A stretch of 64,000 nucleotides of DNA from Phoma sp. XZ068 (taxonomy: Eukaryota > Ascomycota > Dothideomycetes > Pleosporales > Didymellaceae): contig RBKR01000004.1 in the NCBI GenBank assembly GCA_004835665.1, forward strand, positions 1,798,001 through 1,862,000, in the 5' to 3' direction. The position numbers were made by a program, and so were the translations under genes. How positions within the stretch are numbered: the first letter of the stretch is position 1; the number at the start of each line of letters is the position of its first letter. Below the pieces are notes generated by a model. The model had not been told where the DNA came from. It saw nothing but the letters and a program-made list of their open reading frames with translations, and searched no databases. Below, in pieces: positions 34,541 to 43,624 of the stretch.

Positions 34541-35539
34541 ATGCCGCTCAAGACATGGCTCACCGAGACACTGGGGATACGCATCCCCATCGTGCAGGGA
34601 GGCATGATGTGGGTTGGAAAGGCAGAGCTCATCAGTGCAGTCGCAAATGCAGGCGCACTCGCATTCCTCACAGCGCTCACGCAACCAACACCTGAAGCGC
34701 TCCGCCAGGAAATCCGGAAAACAAAGTCGATGTTGAAGCCGACCGCCGTCCAATTCGGAGTCAACATCACCCTGCTCCCATCGATGAACGCACCAGACTA
34801 CGCCGCATACGCAAGAGTCGCAGTAGAAGAAGGCATCAAAATCGTAGAGACGGCTGGCGACCCGACACCAGTTCTCAAGTACCTCAAGGACAACGGTGTC
34901 ACCGTCTTCCATAAGTGCGTGACGCTGAAGCACGCGCTGCGAGCAGAGAAGCTGGGCGTGGATTGTATCTCAATCGACGGAATCGAGTGTGCCGGCCACG
35001 GAGGAGAGTACGATACGACATCGCTCATGCTCCTCTCGCTGTGCAAAGAACAGCTCAAGATCCCATACCTTGCTTCTGGCGGTTTCGCAAACGGTCGACA
35101 ATTGGCTGCCGCGCTGGCGCTCGGCGCAGTAGGGGTGAATATGGGTACCCGGTGGATGTGCACGGTCGAGGCGCCGATCCACCCCAAAGTCAAGGAAGCA
35201 ATCGTCAACGCTACAGAGAACGACACCGTCCTCGTCCTCCGCAAGTTCAGGAACACAACGCGATTGCACAAGAACAAGGTTTCGGTCGAGGTGCACAAGA
35301 TTGAGAACGAGAAGAAGGACGTCGAGTTCAAGGATGTTGCGCATCTCATGAGCGGGAAGCGCGGGCAGGGTGTGTATGAGACGGGTGATGTCGATGCGGG
35401 CGTGTGGAGTTTGGGCATGTGCGCGGGTTTGATACACGACATCCCCACGTGCGAGGAGCTGGCAAAGACAATGGAGCGGGACGCCATTGAGACTCTAACA
35501 CAGTCGAACGCCTTAGTCGTCAAGAGCGCAAAGTTGTAG
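34541..35539 (+). CDS. nitronate monooxygenase (2-nitropropane dioxygenase family)
   Basis: FMN enzyme that oxidises alkyl nitronates such as propionate-3-nitronate. Intronless, 332 residues, usual length. The TIM-barrel start IRIPIVQGGMMWVG, the central ECAGHGGE (149-156, with the conserved His thought to be catalytic in class I enzymes), and the FMN phosphate loops LASGGFANGRQ (178-187) and GVNMGTRW (198-205) are all present. The start ATG at 34541 lies directly before the conserved barrel. It is convergent with the GFA-domain gene, with 44 bp between stop codons. Confidence 0.92.
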   Translation: MPLKTWLTETLGIRIPIVQGGMMWVGKAELISAVANAGALAFLTALTQPTPEALRQEIRKTKSMLKPTAVQFGVNITLLPSMNAPDYAAYARVAVEEGIKIVETAGDPTPVLKYLKDNGVTVFHKCVTLKHALRAEKLGVDCISIDGIECAGHGGEYDTTSLMLLSLCKEQLKIPYLASGGFANGRQLAAALALGAVGVNMGTRWMCTVEAPIHPKVKEAIVNATENDTVLVLRKFRNTTRLHKNKVSVEVHKIENEKKDVEFKDVAHLMSGKRGQGVYETGDVDAGVWSLGMCAGLIHDIPTCEELAKTMERDAIETLTQSNALVVKSAKL

Positions 35540-35583
35540 ATAGACACTAGAGAGGGTGTAGACTGGATAGATCTATGCACAGT

Positions 35584-36144
35584 TTAGCGATCGATGAATT
35601 CCTGAGCAGGTTTTGTACCACTCTTGCCCCAAATAGTCTCGAATTCTTTCAGGTCTGGATGCTCATCGTACCGGCTCTCGTCCTTGACGGCCTGTATGGA
35701 GTCAACGAAGCAGACTTTGCTTCGCCTCCACTGCTCGTAGCTCGGCGACCAGTCGTGCTTCCCATCGAATACTCCGCTGGGAATGATTGTGATGCCAGGC
35801 ATACGCGGAGATTTCGTCAGCATGGGCGAGCCGCAGTTGGTGCAAAACGAGCGGTGTACGACTTCCCCGGTTTCTGTGTCTCGATCATCGTACTCCTTCA
35901 AGAGCTCTTCGCCAGACGTCCACGCGAATTGCTGTAGGCAGTCAGTGAGCGGTCGCAAAGCTAGAGGAGAGGGAAGCAGTACTGGGTCTGGAAACCAGGC
36001 ATTTGCCGTATACGTAGCTCCACTATTCCTTCGACAGTTTGTACAGTGACAGATGGCAAAGTTCAGCTCTTCCCCTTCAACACGGAACGTAATCTTCTTG
36101 CATAGGCATGCACCTGTCCGTGCCTGTTTGCCCTCTGTAGCCAT
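35584..36144 (-). CDS. GFA-domain (glutathione-dependent formaldehyde-activating-like) protein
   Basis: Small zinc-binding protein of the GFA/CENP-V fold. From the ATG at 36144 (MATEGKQARTG) the uninterrupted frame is 186 residues. A 51-nt stretch at 35932-35982 has GTACTG and CTACAG ends and is in frame. Removing it gives 169 residues and a better family fit, with WFPDP joined to QFAWTSGEELLKEY. Zinc ligands are visible: CLC near residue 13, CHCTNC near 33, and FCTNC after the intron. Family members handle small thiol adducts, but the substrate here is unknown. It is divergent from Rmt2. Confidence 0.82.
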   Translation of the reverse strand: MATEGKQARTGACLCKKITFRVEGEELNFAICHCTNCRRNSGATYTANAWFPDPVLLPSPLALRPLTDCLQQFAWTSGEELLKEYDDRDTETGEVVHRSFCTNCGSPMLTKSPRMPGITIIPSGVFDGKHDWSPSYEQWRRSKVCFVDSIQAVKDESRYDEHPDLKEFETIWGKSGTKPAQEFIDR

Positions 36145-36587
36145 GAGGAGTGTTGACTTGAGAGGAAGAAGGGAGGACAAAAGAGCAAGATAAAGGAAAG
36201 AAGGCACCAGAGACTATAATAGTCAGACATGATGGACAACTACTGCCAATAACAGCTCTTAGCACATGAGGTATTAGCCGGTCGATCGATCGTAAAGCGG
36301 TCAAAGGACATGCACCTGACAATGTCAAGGGTTAGCGATTCCACAGCTCAGCAGATGCATGTAAGCAATAAGGAATTCTGCGATGTGCTTCGAATCACTA
36401 GTGGCCGTTCATGGCCTGAAATAATAGCATTTTTTGTCTGCAGCATGGATGGAGTGAGGAATGGACTCCAAGGACCACTGACATCACCGATCGCTGGACC
36501 CTGCATGCAGCCCCACCAAAAAGTTCTGCCCCTCGATGCGCCTGCGAATCTCTCACATCCCAACGAGACATACTACACTGCGCAATC
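36145..36587. promoter_or_regulatory. divergent promoter region GFA-domain gene/Rmt2
   Basis: About 440 bp between divergent start codons. Nothing distinctive is seen beyond CGATCGATCG-like repeats near 36281-36292. Confidence 0.45.
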
Positions 36588-37853
36588 ATGGACGACCCCG
36601 CCTTCGATGTCGAGACAGACCTCTCAACCCAAAGCATCCTCCTCGCAGCCGCGAACCACGACATCCCCGCACTCCGCAACCTCCTCCGCAACACATCTGC
36701 GAACGTCCAAGATGCCGAGACAGGCTTCACGCCCCTCCACGCTGCAATTGCCGCCTGCGAGCCCGATGAAGATGAGAAGCCAGCCGCGCAATCAAATGGA
36801 GAGAGTGCAAATGTTGAGAGTGCTGAGAAAAGCGAGGTAGAGGCAGCCACCAAGACGGTCAAGCTTCTGCTGGAGAATGGTGCGATATGGAACGATTTAG
36901 ACGCGAACGGCGAGACACCGGGCTGCATTGCGCAGAGACTAGGCTTGAAGGAGCTGTACGAACTGTGTGTTGATGCTGGTGTGCGCGCAGAATTGCTGCT
37001 GAGCCGGCTGGACGAGTATCAGCTGCTTGGTGGAGGAGACTCTGACGAAGATGATGAGGACGAGGAGGACGAGGAGGACGAGGAGATGGCAGAGGGCGAA
37101 GCTGACGCAACAAACGAGGATGTCGAGATTGTGGACATCAGTGAAGAGGCCGCACAAGGCGACGAGTCTACCGAGAACCCGAATTACCTAGCCTCGAACC
37201 TGACGTTTGATCGAGACAGGTTGACCGATGATGCGGGGAACGGTGTCATGATGGAGTGGGAAACAACACTCATGCGACGTTCTGCCGAGCTGATTGCGCC
37301 TGCGCCGGGTCTGCGCGTTCTGAACGTAGGGCATGGCATGGGTATCATTGATGGCATCCTGCAGGACAAGCAGCCAAAAGCGCATCACATTATCGAAGCA
37401 CACCCAGATGTCCTGAAGCGCATGAAGGAGCAAGGCTGGGACAAGAAGGCGGGTGTCGTCATTCACGAGGGCCGCTGGCAAGATATTGTGCCCGGTCTCG
37501 TTGAGAAGGGCGAGCTGTTCGACGGCATCTACTTCGATACGTTCGCCGAAGAGTACAAATCTCTGCGCGAATTCTTTACAGAGTACGTCATTGGCTTGCT
37601 GGATCCTTCAGGCGGTGCAGACGGCGAAGGAGGCAAACTCGGCTTCTTCAATGGTATGGGCGCGGACAGACAGATCGTCTACGACGTGTATGGCAAGATT
37701 GTTGAGATGGACCTCTTCGAAGCCGGCTTCGATACCGAGTGGGAAACGATACAGGTGCCTGACCTTGACGAAAAGGGCGAGTGGGAAGGAGTACGGAGAA
37801 AATACTGGGTATTGAAGGAGTATAGGCTACCTACGTGCAGCTTCATCGGCTGA
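36588..37853 (+). CDS. RMT2: protein arginine N-methyltransferase 2 (delta-nitrogen type)
   Basis: Methylates the internal (delta) nitrogen of arginine, in yeast on ribosomal protein Rpl12. Intronless, 421 residues. The N-terminal part is an ankyrin-like region (ILLAAANHDIPALRNLLRN, GFTPLHAAIAACEPD, VKLLLENGAIWNDLDANGET). An acidic run of Asp/Glu (about 151-190) follows, then the methyltransferase with the AdoMet loop RVLNVGHGMGIID (243-255), IIEAHPDVLKRM, FDGIYFDTFAEEY and FFNGMGADRQIVYDVYG. This is the classic fungal Rmt2 layout, although the acidic insert is longer than in yeast. It is convergent with the neighbouring gene, 54 bp apart. Confidence 0.94.
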   Translation: MDDPAFDVETDLSTQSILLAAANHDIPALRNLLRNTSANVQDAETGFTPLHAAIAACEPDEDEKPAAQSNGESANVESAEKSEVEAATKTVKLLLENGAIWNDLDANGETPGCIAQRLGLKELYELCVDAGVRAELLLSRLDEYQLLGGGDSDEDDEDEEDEEDEEMAEGEADATNEDVEIVDISEEAAQGDESTENPNYLASNLTFDRDRLTDDAGNGVMMEWETTLMRRSAELIAPAPGLRVLNVGHGMGIIDGILQDKQPKAHHIIEAHPDVLKRMKEQGWDKKAGVVIHEGRWQDIVPGLVEKGELFDGIYFDTFAEEYKSLREFFTEYVIGLLDPSGGADGEGGKLGFFNGMGADRQIVYDVYGKIVEMDLFEAGFDTEWETIQVPDLDEKGEWEGVRRKYWVLKEYRLPTCSFIG

Positions 37854-37907
37854 ACGACAAAACGCCAAAAACGAATTCAATGCGCTCAAATTAATGCAAG
37901 ATGTTCC

Positions 37908-39059
37908 TCAGCTTCCATTGATCCCGTTGAATAGCCCATGCATCTGCAGCAGCTTATTGTATCTGCCCTGTTGGGGTTCGACGAGTTGCTTTGCCGCCTC
38001 CGCTCCAGCAACTGGTAGTTGTTTTGTTCCTTCACCCTTGAACTTCTTCGGCACAAACTTCGGATCTAACAAGCCCACTTGAACCAGAACAGAAGCCTGG
38101 TCCCAGTACATGTGTTCCGAGACCAGCTTTCCTCCTCTTACCGCGACAATGCTGACCATGGCAATCTCAACAAACTTGTCCGTCGGCTGCACGCCAGGCA
38201 GTATCCAATCGACCTCGTCCGAATGTGTGAAGGACACCACCATCTCATCCACAATGCGCTCCACACCCATGGTCCGCGAGACCAACCGAATCTTGAAATC
38301 CTCAACCAGACTAGGAACAAAGAACTCTCTGTAGAATTCGGCAAGCTTCTTCCTCCCCACACCGCCTTGCATGGTTGGCAGTATTGTGACATGTGGGCTA
38401 TTCTGCGTCATGTTCTTCACCACGCTCATGCTCGCTCGCTCGGGCACATCGTCTTCGTACTTGGCCGTCCAGAAAGTCTGCACCACGGGCTCGAGATCCA
38501 CCTCTTTCTTGAACCCCTTCCGCACACATGCAAGCGCCCTGCTCCACGCCAGATTCGCTTCGACCTCCGAGTACGTCTTCGAGCTTGGATCGGCAAAGCC
38601 AGTCGCGCAATTCGCGTAGCGGTACAGTTTCCAATCGCACAGGTCTGGGTGTGGACTTGTCTGGCTCTTACCGGCAACATGAACCTGTGGGTTTGTTGAC
38701 TCTGGGAACTTCGCTTTTACACCCGGTAGAACGGGCGGGTAGAAGGCGACGATTGCACAGCACTTGTTCAGCGGCTTCATAGCCGTCTTGAGCACCACGC
38801 TAGCTGCTGCACCGTAAGCTATGAGCGCATAGTGCTCGCCCAGCTTCAGGTCGCTGTTGAGGTTCTGGATGGTGCGAATGTAGGCGGGCTGTGCGGACGG
38901 GTCGTACTGGAAGTATGTGACATCGTAGCCTTCTTCTTTCCAGGAGAGCAGTGCTTTCTCGGGCGGATGGGGAGTCGAATCGGTCATGAAGATCTTGGGT
39001 GGCCCATTGTTGAATTGGAGGAAACCTCCTGTTCCAGGTGCAGACGATCCAACTGACAT
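37908..39059 (-). CDS. dienelactone-hydrolase-like pseudoenzyme fused to NTF2-like domain
   Basis: Intronless, 383 residues. Residues about 20-190 follow the dienelactone hydrolase alpha/beta fold (FYPPVLPGVKAKFPE, SSKTYSEVEANLAWSRAL). The nucleophile elbow reads AYGAAAS (81-87), without the usual Cys or Ser. The catalytic His segment reads CATGFAD (151-157), where family members have HGF. Both catalytic residues therefore seem lost. Residues about 215-345 resemble an NTF2/SnoaL-like fold (FYREFFVPSL, IVDEMVVSFTHSDEVDWILP). The C-terminal tail is basic then Gln-rich. The sequence suggests a binding rather than catalytic role. It shares a promoter region with PRX1, a possible sign of stress-linked expression. 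Confidence 0.78.
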   Translation of the reverse strand: MSVGSSAPGTGGFLQFNNGPPKIFMTDSTPHPPEKALLSWKEEGYDVTYFQYDPSAQPAYIRTIQNLNSDLKLGEHYALIAYGAAASVVLKTAMKPLNKCCAIVAFYPPVLPGVKAKFPESTNPQVHVAGKSQTSPHPDLCDWKLYRYANCATGFADPSSKTYSEVEANLAWSRALACVRKGFKKEVDLEPVVQTFWTAKYEDDVPERASMSVVKNMTQNSPHVTILPTMQGGVGRKKLAEFYREFFVPSLVEDFKIRLVSRTMGVERIVDEMVVSFTHSDEVDWILPGVQPTDKFVEIAMVSIVAVRGGKLVSEHMYWDQASVLVQVGLLDPKFVPKKFKGEGTKQLPVAGAEAAKQLVEPQQGRYNKLLQMHGLFNGINGS

Positions 39060-39561
39060 GTGGGCGATGTGTGTTTGTTACAACAAAGTGTTACTGGTTG
39101 TTAGACCACCTCAAGTTTATACCGACCAAGAGTATAAAGCGCACGCGCGTTGCGCAGGGCGCCGGCGCCGTTTTATGCCAGCCACATTTTAGACGTTCTT
39201 GTTGGAATCCTGGCTCAGATCCCAGGTTGGGGGTGAAGCTTGACTGGTTCAGCTGGAGCAATGACGTCATATTCACGATCGCACGACCTTCACGTGGCAC
39301 ACGTGCTGCCGCCTCAGCCGTTATGGACTGTCAGTGTCAAGCTATATCCTAGAATCTCTATCCCTCAAACGCAGCAGATATGCAATTCTGCAGCGTTAGC
39401 CAGGCACCACGATGGACCGCCTTTGGCTCGGTCGTTCGTTCCGTGTGGGGATGACGCCATTACCGTTGCATCCACTTTAGTAATCGTAGCTGCCGTCGAA
39501 AAGTCCCATTTACACATTTTGAGAAGCTTCGCAACTCAATTGATCCATCTCGAACTTCACA
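39060..39561. promoter_or_regulatory. divergent promoter DLH-like/PRX1
   Basis: A 502-bp gap between divergent start codons. It carries a perfect ATGACGTCAT palindrome (39261-39270), the core site of ATF/CREB bZIP factors, and two CACGTG hexamers (39291-39296 and 39300-39305). In fungi such bZIP sites often mediate oxidative-stress response, which would suit a peroxiredoxin. That link is inference. Confidence 0.6.
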
Positions 39562-40387
39562 ATGTCTTCTTTCATCCCCCGTGCAGCTTCTCGAGCTCTC
39601 CGCTCCGCCGCCCGCCCAGCGCTGCGTGTCCAGCGCCCCGCTGCTACGCCATTCCGCCGTGGTCTTGCAATTCCTGCGGAGCAGCCACGCCTGAGGATTG
39701 GATCAGTTGCACCTGATTTTGAGGCGCAGACGACACATGGAAAGATCAAGTTCCATGAGTTCCTCAATGGCAAATGGACGATTCTGTTTTCTCATCCCGC
39801 AGACTTCACTCCCGTCTGCACCACCGAGCTGGGCGCATTCGCTAAGCTAAAAGATGAGTTCGACGCGCGCGGCGTGCAGATGCTGGGTCTTGTAAGGTGA
39901 TCTCCTTAAGAACTTGGAATCCTTTCATACTTACATGCTGCAGAGCGCCAACGACCTCAGCTCGCACGACCAATGGGTCGACGATATCAACGAGACACAA
40001 AACACCACTGTCAAGTTCCCTATCATTGCCGATGCCGACCGCAAAGTCGCCTTCCTCTACGATATGATCGCACAAGATGACCTTGACAACATCAAGGAGA
40101 AGGGCATCGCCTTCACCATCCGCTCTGTTTTCATCATCGACCCCGCTAAGAAGATCAGGCTCAAGATGGACTACCCTGCGAGCACTGGCCGTAACACAAC
40201 GGAGGTGTTGAGAGTCATCGATAGCTTGCAGACGGGTGACAAGAAGGGTGTTGTTACACCGATTAATTGGACTGTTGGTGATGATGTTATTGTGCCGCCG
40301 AGTGTGAGCACGGAGGATGCGAGGAAGAAGTTTGGAGATGTGAGGGAGGTCAAGCCGTACTTGAGGTTTACGAACGTTGGCAAATAG
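39562..40387 (+). CDS. PRX1: mitochondrial 1-Cys peroxiredoxin
   Basis: Thiol peroxidase of the Prx6/1-Cys group. Two exons (39562-39891, 39944-40387) give 257 residues. The N-terminus (SRALRSAARPALRVQRPA) is an Arg-rich, acid-free mitochondrial presequence. The peroxidatic Cys86 lies in the invariant HPADFTPVCTTE. The C-terminal arm typical of 1-Cys enzymes is present (KGVVTPINWTVGDDVIVPP, YLRFTNVGK). The absence of a VCP resolving motif supports the 1-Cys group. The splice joins GL|SAND, matching the family. Confidence 0.95.
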
Positions 40388-40553
40388 AGCAAAGCATTTT
40401 AGATCACATGCGCATGTATGATGCAATAGAGGTGTGTCACATCTTCGTATAGATATAGACAAGGGTATCAAAACCAACCTATCCACTTGTCTTAGTCCCA
40501 CCATACGCCTCTACCTTGCGCTATGCTCAAAATCAAACTCTCTGGCATCGAGT

Positions 40554-43061
40554 CTACCGACCAGTACCCACCTTACCGGTTCCCTTACTCTGCTTCTTAT
40601 CTGTCAGCTCTTCGATCTGGCTCGCCTTGTGATAATGCGGCGCCACCTCCGTCAACCACTCCGCCTGAATCGGCGCCACACTTCTCACCCACTCCTTGCT
40701 CGTACTTGTCAGCTCATAAAAGACAATCCAGCGATCCCTCGTCTGCTTCCGCGCCATACACGAACTAGGATGTATGAAAACCGACAACTTCTGGCTGACG
40801 GTCGAGTAACTCTGCCCATCGCGGTTCAAGCGCGCCACATTAGTGAAGTACCCAGAAGTAAATGCCTTCAAAATCTTGACATGGTCTGAGATACCCGATG
40901 AGCTGTGTGGTAATTCGACTTTATCGCACAGACGCTGCAATTGCTCGCGCACATTCCTGACGCGGTTCAGTGCTCTGTAGTCGAGGAAGTTCTCCTTGGC
41001 CCATGCCTGGCTGAACTCGTTTTCGGTGAACTCGCTCCAGATCTTCAGGAAAGCGATTAAGTCGCCACCTGCGGCTTCCTCGCTGAAGCGCTGTTTGGCG
41101 AGGTCGGCCGCGACTTTCTTATCTTTGGGCGCGAAGAATAGAGTTCCGGCTTCGCTGACCATGGAGACTAGGGTTACCATTTCCTCGACGCAGCCGTATT
41201 TGTCGGCGGCGAGGAGGGCTTTGCCGAGTTTGGGGTCGAGGGGGAGTTCGCTTGCTCGTCGGCCGAGTTTGGTCACTTTGCCCATAGAGTCGATGTAGCC
41301 GAGGGCGTAGAGGTGCTCGAGGGAAGCAGCAATCGCTGTTGTTGATGGTGGGTCGATGAAGTCAAAGTTCAGGAGGTCGTTGATGCCCATAGTCTTCAAT
41401 GTAAGCATTGGGCCGTCGAGGTCACAGCGTAGGATCTCGGGCTCGGTCTCCATCTGCAGCTCGTTGTAGAAGGCGTACTTGGTGTACAGCCTGAAGCACA
41501 TACCAGGCCCAGTACGTCCGGCACGACCGGCTCTTTGCTCAGCACTCGCTCGCGAGCATGGCACAACTACTAGTGTGTTCATGGAGCGCTTGTGGTCGTA
41601 TACTGATTGTTTTTCAAGGCCGCAGTCTATACAATACCGGATACCATCAATTGTCAAACTTGTTTCCGCAATGTTGGTACTGAGAACAATTTTGCGGTGG
41701 CCTGGAGGCGTCGGTGCGAAAATCTTCTGCTGGTCCTCCGCTGGCAATGCACCGTACACAGGGGCCACGATGATGGGACCTGCTTTTGATCCGAGTTTTC
41801 GTGATGTTTCCAGGATATATTCACCGGCACTTTCGATCTCCTCGGAACCTGTGAAGAAGACCAGGATATCTCCAGGTCCTTGCGATAGATGTATTTGGAA
41901 GACTGTTGTGACTGCTGCATTGAGGTAGTTTGCCTCTGGTGAGCTCGAGTACAGGCGCTCAATAGGATGTGTTCGTCCAGGAATATTGAATAAAGGTGCA
42001 CCGCCGAAATAGTCTGAAAACTTGGTTGCGTTCAGGGTGGCACTGGTGACGAGCAGCCTGAACTCAGGACGGACCGCTACCAGCTCCTTCAGCAGACTCA
42101 TCAGCAGATCTGTCGCTAATGAACGTTCGTGGGCTTCGTCCAGGACAACCGCTGCATATTCGGACAACAATGGGTCTGACATGAGTTGCTTCAGCATCAG
42201 ACCGTCTGTCAGATATTCCACCTTGGTCACCTCTGGTGTCACTTTGCTGTCAAAACGCACAGAGTATCCACACTCTCTACCAAGCCTTACACCCATTTCT
42301 TCGCTCACACGCTTCGCGACAGACATAGCAGCGACTCGACGAGGTTGTGTGCAGCCAATCTTGCCATTCTTTGTGAAGCCATTCTCATGGAGGTACTGCG
42401 GCACTTGTGTTGTCTTTCCCGATCCGGTCTCGGCAACGATAATAAGGACGGGATGTGACTCGGCTGCCGCTAACAATTCGTCTCGATATGCGTAGATAGG
42501 TAGGTTTTTCCGTACTTCCTCCATCGTCTTCACCTTCTGCTCCGCCTCTTTTAATTGCCGTTCCAATAACGCCTTGTCTGGATCCGGCATGCCATCGCTC
42601 TGGAAGTTTATGGCCATTTCATCTGAGAAGACGAACTCGTAATCATCGGCAGATACCCGTTCAGCCTTCTTGACCTGACTTTTGATCTTGCTCATTTGTT
42701 CGTCCTCCCAGAGCTGCACCTCGCTCTTGTCGTACCCCTTCTCCCGCTCATTGTGACGTTTCGTAAGCGTAGTCGTTCTGCTCCCGTCGGCGTCTGGTAG
42801 AAGGTAACCGTCGAGGTGTTCATCTATGGCATTCCTGGCTTCGGCCAGCCTCAATGTTTCCCGGTTCCGCGCAAAGTCCCTCCTCTCTTCGACAGACAGC
42901 TTCGATCCTAGCCTCTCTTCTTCCTCGGCTTCCTCTGCAACTTGGCGACGCAGAAGAGCAAGCTGTTGCGCCTCACGCTGGGCGAGATATGTCTGGCGCG
43001 CATTTCGTCGCAACTCGCTGATGTCTTCATCGCCTGTCCTGCGTCTTTTTGGGTCCGACAT
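40554..43061 (-). CDS. PRP2: pre-mRNA-splicing DEAH-box ATPase PRP2 (Cdc28/DHX16)
   Basis: RNA-dependent ATPase that activates the spliceosome before the first transesterification. Intronless, 835 residues. The N-terminal 185 residues are helical and charged (LRRNARQTYLAQREAQQL, similar to the DHX16 region). The linker DYEFVFSDEMAINF precedes the core. Helicase motifs are I AETGSGKTT (210-218), II DEAH (308-311), III SAT (340-342), V TNIAETSLTIDG, and VI QRAGRAGR (509-516). Winged-helix, ratchet and OB-fold follow (YGALPAED, SPLDPKLGKALL-like, HPSSCMARK). The N-terminal extension is shorter than in human DHX16 but comparable to yeast Prp2 (876). PRP2 is preferred over Prp22 (no S1 domain) and Prp16 because of the N-terminal resemblance. 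Confidence 0.88.
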   Translation of the reverse strand: MSDPKRRRTGDEDISELRRNARQTYLAQREAQQLALLRRQVAEEAEEEERLGSKLSVEERRDFARNRETLRLAEARNAIDEHLDGYLLPDADGSRTTTLTKRHNEREKGYDKSEVQLWEDEQMSKIKSQVKKAERVSADDYEFVFSDEMAINFQSDGMPDPDKALLERQLKEAEQKVKTMEEVRKNLPIYAYRDELLAAAESHPVLIIVAETGSGKTTQVPQYLHENGFTKNGKIGCTQPRRVAAMSVAKRVSEEMGVRLGRECGYSVRFDSKVTPEVTKVEYLTDGLMLKQLMSDPLLSEYAAVVLDEAHERSLATDLLMSLLKELVAVRPEFRLLVTSATLNATKFSDYFGGAPLFNIPGRTHPIERLYSSSPEANYLNAAVTTVFQIHLSQGPGDILVFFTGSEEIESAGEYILETSRKLGSKAGPIIVAPVYGALPAEDQQKIFAPTPPGHRKIVLSTNIAETSLTIDGIRYCIDCGLEKQSVYDHKRSMNTLVVVPCSRASAEQRAGRAGRTGPGMCFRLYTKYAFYNELQMETEPEILRCDLDGPMLTLKTMGINDLLNFDFIDPPSTTAIAASLEHLYALGYIDSMGKVTKLGRRASELPLDPKLGKALLAADKYGCVEEMVTLVSMVSEAGTLFFAPKDKKVAADLAKQRFSEEAAGGDLIAFLKIWSEFTENEFSQAWAKENFLDYRALNRVRNVREQLQRLCDKVELPHSSSGISDHVKILKAFTSGYFTNVARLNRDGQSYSTVSQKLSVFIHPSSCMARKQTRDRWIVFYELTSTSKEWVRSVAPIQAEWLTEVAPHYHKASQIEELTDKKQSKGTGKVGTGR

Positions 43062-43624
43062 GACGAATAGTGGGGGTGTGAGGGCTCAGTTCGCGAGGAT
43101 TAGTTTGTGCTGCTTGCGCAATTTATGCGCCGTGTATAGATTAGCACGTGGGGAGTGTAGCCTTGGAGGGGAGCTTCAAGCTCATACAGAATGTTCGGCG
43201 ATGGCGGAGGTGAGCACGGACCATCAAATCAACTTAGCTTGGGTTGACGTCCAACGTTGATGACTACGGCATCATCGAGGCGATACTCACTTTTCTTTAC
43301 AAGCAAATGAGACACTTTACTTGCATGCACGATCATTTTTGTAGTCGAGGGGTGATCTGCTGGCACAAGCAGTCTGTGAAACAGGGACCACAGGATATGC
43401 TCTGAGGCAGGTCACTTTAGTCTCACCCGACATCGAAAGTGTATTTATACCACTGTGTTCTCGTACCGTGACCATCGCAAAAGAATATGAAAGCTCACAT
43501 TCTTGATGCAACATGAACAAATTGTCGGTTACCTCATCACTATATTGCCATATAAAGGTCCATCCTATACTTGTATACACACTCTGAATGTGTACTTACA
43601 CGAATGTTGACATCGTGACCAAGT
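43062..43624. other. intergenic region
   Basis: About 560 bp between the PRP2 start and the MFS gene stop. It holds the PRP2 promoter and the MFS 3' region. No gene is seen. Confidence 0.5.
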
